A stretch of 6,929 nt of DNA, from positions 1 to 6,929 of the forward strand of contig CAKZMN010000335.1 of NCBI GenBank assembly GCA_937128575.1. Reading direction: 5' to 3'. Below are positions 5,320 to 6,929 of this stretch, in pieces. Source of the stretch: an uncultured Alphaproteobacteria bacterium (GTDB lineage: Bacteria > Pseudomonadota > Alphaproteobacteria > Micavibrionales > Micavibrionaceae). Within the stretch, counting starts at the first letter, position 1, and each line of letters starts with the position of its first letter. The notes below the pieces were generated by a model. The model was not told the origin of the DNA, ran no database searches, and was given only the letters and a program-made list of their open reading frames with translations. The position numbers and the translations under genes were made by a program.

Positions 5320-6929
5320 GTGGCTCGTATTTTGATTTTGGCGCTGTCTCTGTTTGTTTTCATCGCTTCGCCGTCTTGGGCGGATACAACGAGCAACCCC
5401 AGTCATAAGGGGTATGTAAAGAAAACAGACAGTAAAGGATTTTCTGTTTTGGAACCGGCTCAATGGAAGCCCTACACATCCAAATGTTCAAACTGTAAAC
5501 CGATTGTAGAATCATATAATGCCGCAATGCAGAGCTTGTTTGATGCAAAAACGTCACTGAAGTCTTTAACAAAACTCGAAGAAGGACTTAATGACTGGAA
5601 TGAAGACCCGGCAAGGTACGATTATTTGGTGGGAGAAGGAGGCAAGGGTGTCGGCAACGAAAAATTATTGTCAGTGATGCTTGGTCTTAGAGAAGATATG
5701 CAAGCCATAGTTAAAGAAAAAACAGCTTTTGAACAACTCATAACAAACTTGAGCATGACAACGAGAGATCTGCGTGGACAGATCAGCGTATGTGAAGAGC
5801 AATGCTCACTTCCTCCAGAAGAGTCAAAAATAATTGGTAGTCTGGGAACGCCCCCTGAAAACAAGGTGCCTGCACTACCCTTTGATTGGGCTGGGCCATA
5901 TAAAGCTGTGTGTGAAAAATGTGAGGCTTTAGCAAAGCGCCTGAATGATTTACCTGCGCTAGCGTTGCAAAACTTGACGGAAATGGACGCGCAGATGGTC
6001 AAAGAAGCCAGCTTGAAAATTGATATTATGTATCTTCGAATGATGAGTTTTCAACGTGTAGGTGACACAAAGGATGCTAAAAAAAGAAAAGCAGATGCTG
6101 ATAAAATTGAAAAAATGCAGAAAGAAATCGATGCAATTCAAACGCATTTGAAGCGTTTGCAAAATGATTATAAAGCGATCAAAAATAATTTCACAGAAAC
6201 GCTGGGCGCATACAATAAATGCATTCAAACTTGTCAGGGTAAAAAAGAGCCTATCAAAGAACCCATCAAGACCGGCTGTGTGTTCCCGGAAAACCGTCCG
6301 GCTATTGCGATTGGGCCGAATGACCAATTTGGTTCCGGTAAGGCGCTGAGCGATAAAATCGAAGGACAAGCCAAAGGGGTCGCCATGGGTGCGCTGAACG
6401 GCTTGCTTGGTGGCTCGGGGGTTAGTCTTGGCGGCGGTGGTTCCAAGAGTAAAGAGCCTAAAACCGACAAAGACCCAACGTCTGGTAAGTTCACATCTGT
6501 GTCTGCTGGCGGCACGGATCTTGATATCCGCGCTGGCTTTACCAACGAAGGTTTGGTGGTGAGCACGGAGATTGATGACACGCCGGGCGATGGAACATTC
6601 CATGCGCAGTGGCTGGAAGATGGTGCGGGGACAATCTATCTTCCCACGCGCTATTTACTCATTGATATATACCGTGATTGGAAGCTCTCTGTTTGGTGGA
6701 CGTATGATCGCTGGGTGAATGGTGATCATGTTGAGCATGATGAAGGGGATTCACTCACTGTCGGTACAGACTATATCGGTACTTTGGCTTTCTTTGAAGG
6801 TGCAAAGGGTATAGCCAACAGCATTTGGAATTCCATGGGTTTTGATACGGCTGTGAAGGGTGTGAAGCATCTTGGTGCGTTCTTTGATGTGCCCCCCGCT
6901 GCTTTTGAGGGCCCTTGTCCGCTCCAATT
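5320..6929 (+). CDS. Exported protein with duplicated CxxC/CxxxC helical units, family not recognised (3' end beyond window)
   Basis: The frame is open from GTG (5320-5322) to the last base, giving 536 residues with no stop. An in-frame TGA at 5305-5307 and AAAGGGG (5307-5313), 6 bases ahead, fix the GTG start. Residues 1-21 are a Sec signal (MARILILALSLFVFIASPSWA) with cleavage after SWA. Residues ~49-162 and ~190-305 are two copies of one unit: W-x(1,2)-PY-x3-CxxC (C56/C59, C198/C201), a long Lys/Glu/Leu-rich helical stretch, then CxxxC (C158/C162, C301/C305). The copies probably form two helical hairpins pinned by disulfides or a bound metal. A Gly/Ser linker follows (~357-390), then a beta-looking, Trp-rich part (~391-490, including WKLSVWW) and C533. 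It is presumably periplasmic or surface-exposed. No known domain is recognised and no function is assigned. The gene is monocistronic at its 5' side, 238 bp after tRNA-Trp. Confidence 0.85.
   Translation, partial: MARILILALSLFVFIASPSWADTTSNPSHKGYVKKTDSKGFSVLEPAQWKPYTSKCSNCKPIVESYNAAMQSLFDAKTSLKSLTKLEEGLNDWNEDPARYDYLVGEGGKGVGNEKLLSVMLGLREDMQAIVKEKTAFEQLITNLSMTTRDLRGQISVCEEQCSLPPEESKIIGSLGTPPENKVPALPFDWAGPYKAVCEKCEALAKRLNDLPALALQNLTEMDAQMVKEASLKIDIMYLRMMSFQRVGDTKDAKKRKADADKIEKMQKEIDAIQTHLKRLQNDYKAIKNNFTETLGAYNKCIQTCQGKKEPIKEPIKTGCVFPENRPAIAIGPNDQFGSGKALSDKIEGQAKGVAMGALNGLLGGSGVSLGGGGSKSKEPKTDKDPTSGKFTSVSAGGTDLDIRAGFTNEGLVVSTEIDDTPGDGTFHAQWLEDGAGTIYLPTRYLLIDIYRDWKLSVWWTYDRWVNGDHVEHDEGDSLTVGTDYIGTLAFFEGAKGIANSIWNSMGFDTAVKGVKHLGAFFDVPPAAFEGPCPLQ
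5464..5805 (+). repeat. Protein-level repeat unit 1 (W49 to C162 of the exported protein)
   Basis: The unit opens WKPYTSKCSNC and closes CEEQC, with 98 residues between C59 and C158. The middle has a Gly/Asp/Asn-rich break (~residues 91-113) that could be the turn of a helical hairpin. It matches unit 2 in order, spacing and the PY-x3-CxxC signature; the nucleotide sequences are strongly diverged, so the duplication is old. Confidence 0.65.
5887..6234 (+). repeat. Protein-level repeat unit 2 (W190 to C305 of the exported protein)
   Basis: The unit opens WAGPYKAVCEKC and closes CIQTC, with 99 residues between C201 and C301. Its second half (residues ~250-295) is a Lys/Glu-rich heptad-like helix, consistent with a coiled coil. 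It begins 141 residues after unit 1. Confidence 0.65.

Noticed and set aside
5622..6002. 126-codon minus-strand ORF
   Set aside because: Antisense to the first Cys unit of the exported protein, with no ribosome site or recognisable motif.
6234..6581. 115-codon minus-strand ORF, Pro/Leu/Ser-rich
   Set aside because: Antisense shadow of the Gly/Ser-rich linker of the exported protein; the Pro-rich product is simply the complement of Gly codons.
5959..6603. 214-codon minus-strand ORF
   Set aside because: It lies antisense inside the exported-protein frame, which has a signal peptide, ribosome site and repeated motifs. The antisense product is rich in Phe/His/Arg with no motif.
1..6929. CRISPR array, insertion sequence or transposase
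   Set aside because: No regularly spaced direct repeats, no terminal inverted repeats with target duplications and no transposase or integrase motif were seen on either strand.

Overview
The window looks like bacterial chromosome, most likely from a Gram-negative proteobacterium with alphaproteobacterial flavour. The hybrid histidine kinase has CckA-type H, N, F and G boxes, one single-domain response regulator has a loop style I associate with alphaproteobacteria, there is a Tat-exported solute-binding protein, and the tRNA-Trp carries an encoded CCA end. This placement is inference from style, not from a search. The first ~530 bases are clearly more AT-rich (about 37% GC by my count over 1-480, against roughly 45-50% in the next gene) and may have a different origin.

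Layout. (a) 2-526 (+): the 3' end of an FG-GAP (integrin-alpha-like) surface protein that stops abruptly. (b) 557-1834 (-): a Tat-exported PotD-like substrate-binding protein with no permease or ATPase beside it. (c) 1916-4856: a compact phosphorelay cluster made of a single-domain receiver (-), a divergent single-domain receiver (+), a convergent single-domain receiver (-) that overlaps its neighbour by 4 bp, and a REC-HisKA-HATPase-REC hybrid kinase (-). There are five receiver domains and one kinase core in about 3 kb, with no DNA-binding output domain and no HPt domain in view. (d) 5006-5081 (+): tRNA-Trp(CCA). (e) 5320 to the window end (+): a long open reading frame, cut by the window edge, for an exported Cys-motif protein I do not recognise.

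How it fits together. The kinase and the receiver gene 13 bp downstream (2861-3247) form an operon and are probably a cognate pair. The two other receivers share a 127-bp divergent intergenic region that holds a perfect 8-bp inverted repeat and two perfect TATAAT hexamers. The receiver at 1916-2326 and the solute-binding protein may be co-transcribed across an 81-bp gap that holds a GC hairpin.

Two points deserve most attention. First, the hybrid kinase has no ATG, GTG or TTG that keeps its N-terminal receiver. The reading frame and a well-placed Shine-Dalgarno point to a rare ATT start at 4856, whereas the ATG at 4667 would remove the phospho-acceptor Asp. Second, the exported protein at 5320 carries an internal duplication of a W-PY-x3-CxxC ... 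~100 residues ... CxxxC unit, which suggests two Cys-stapled helical hairpins in the periplasm or on the cell surface, followed by a Gly-rich linker and a Trp-rich C-terminal part.
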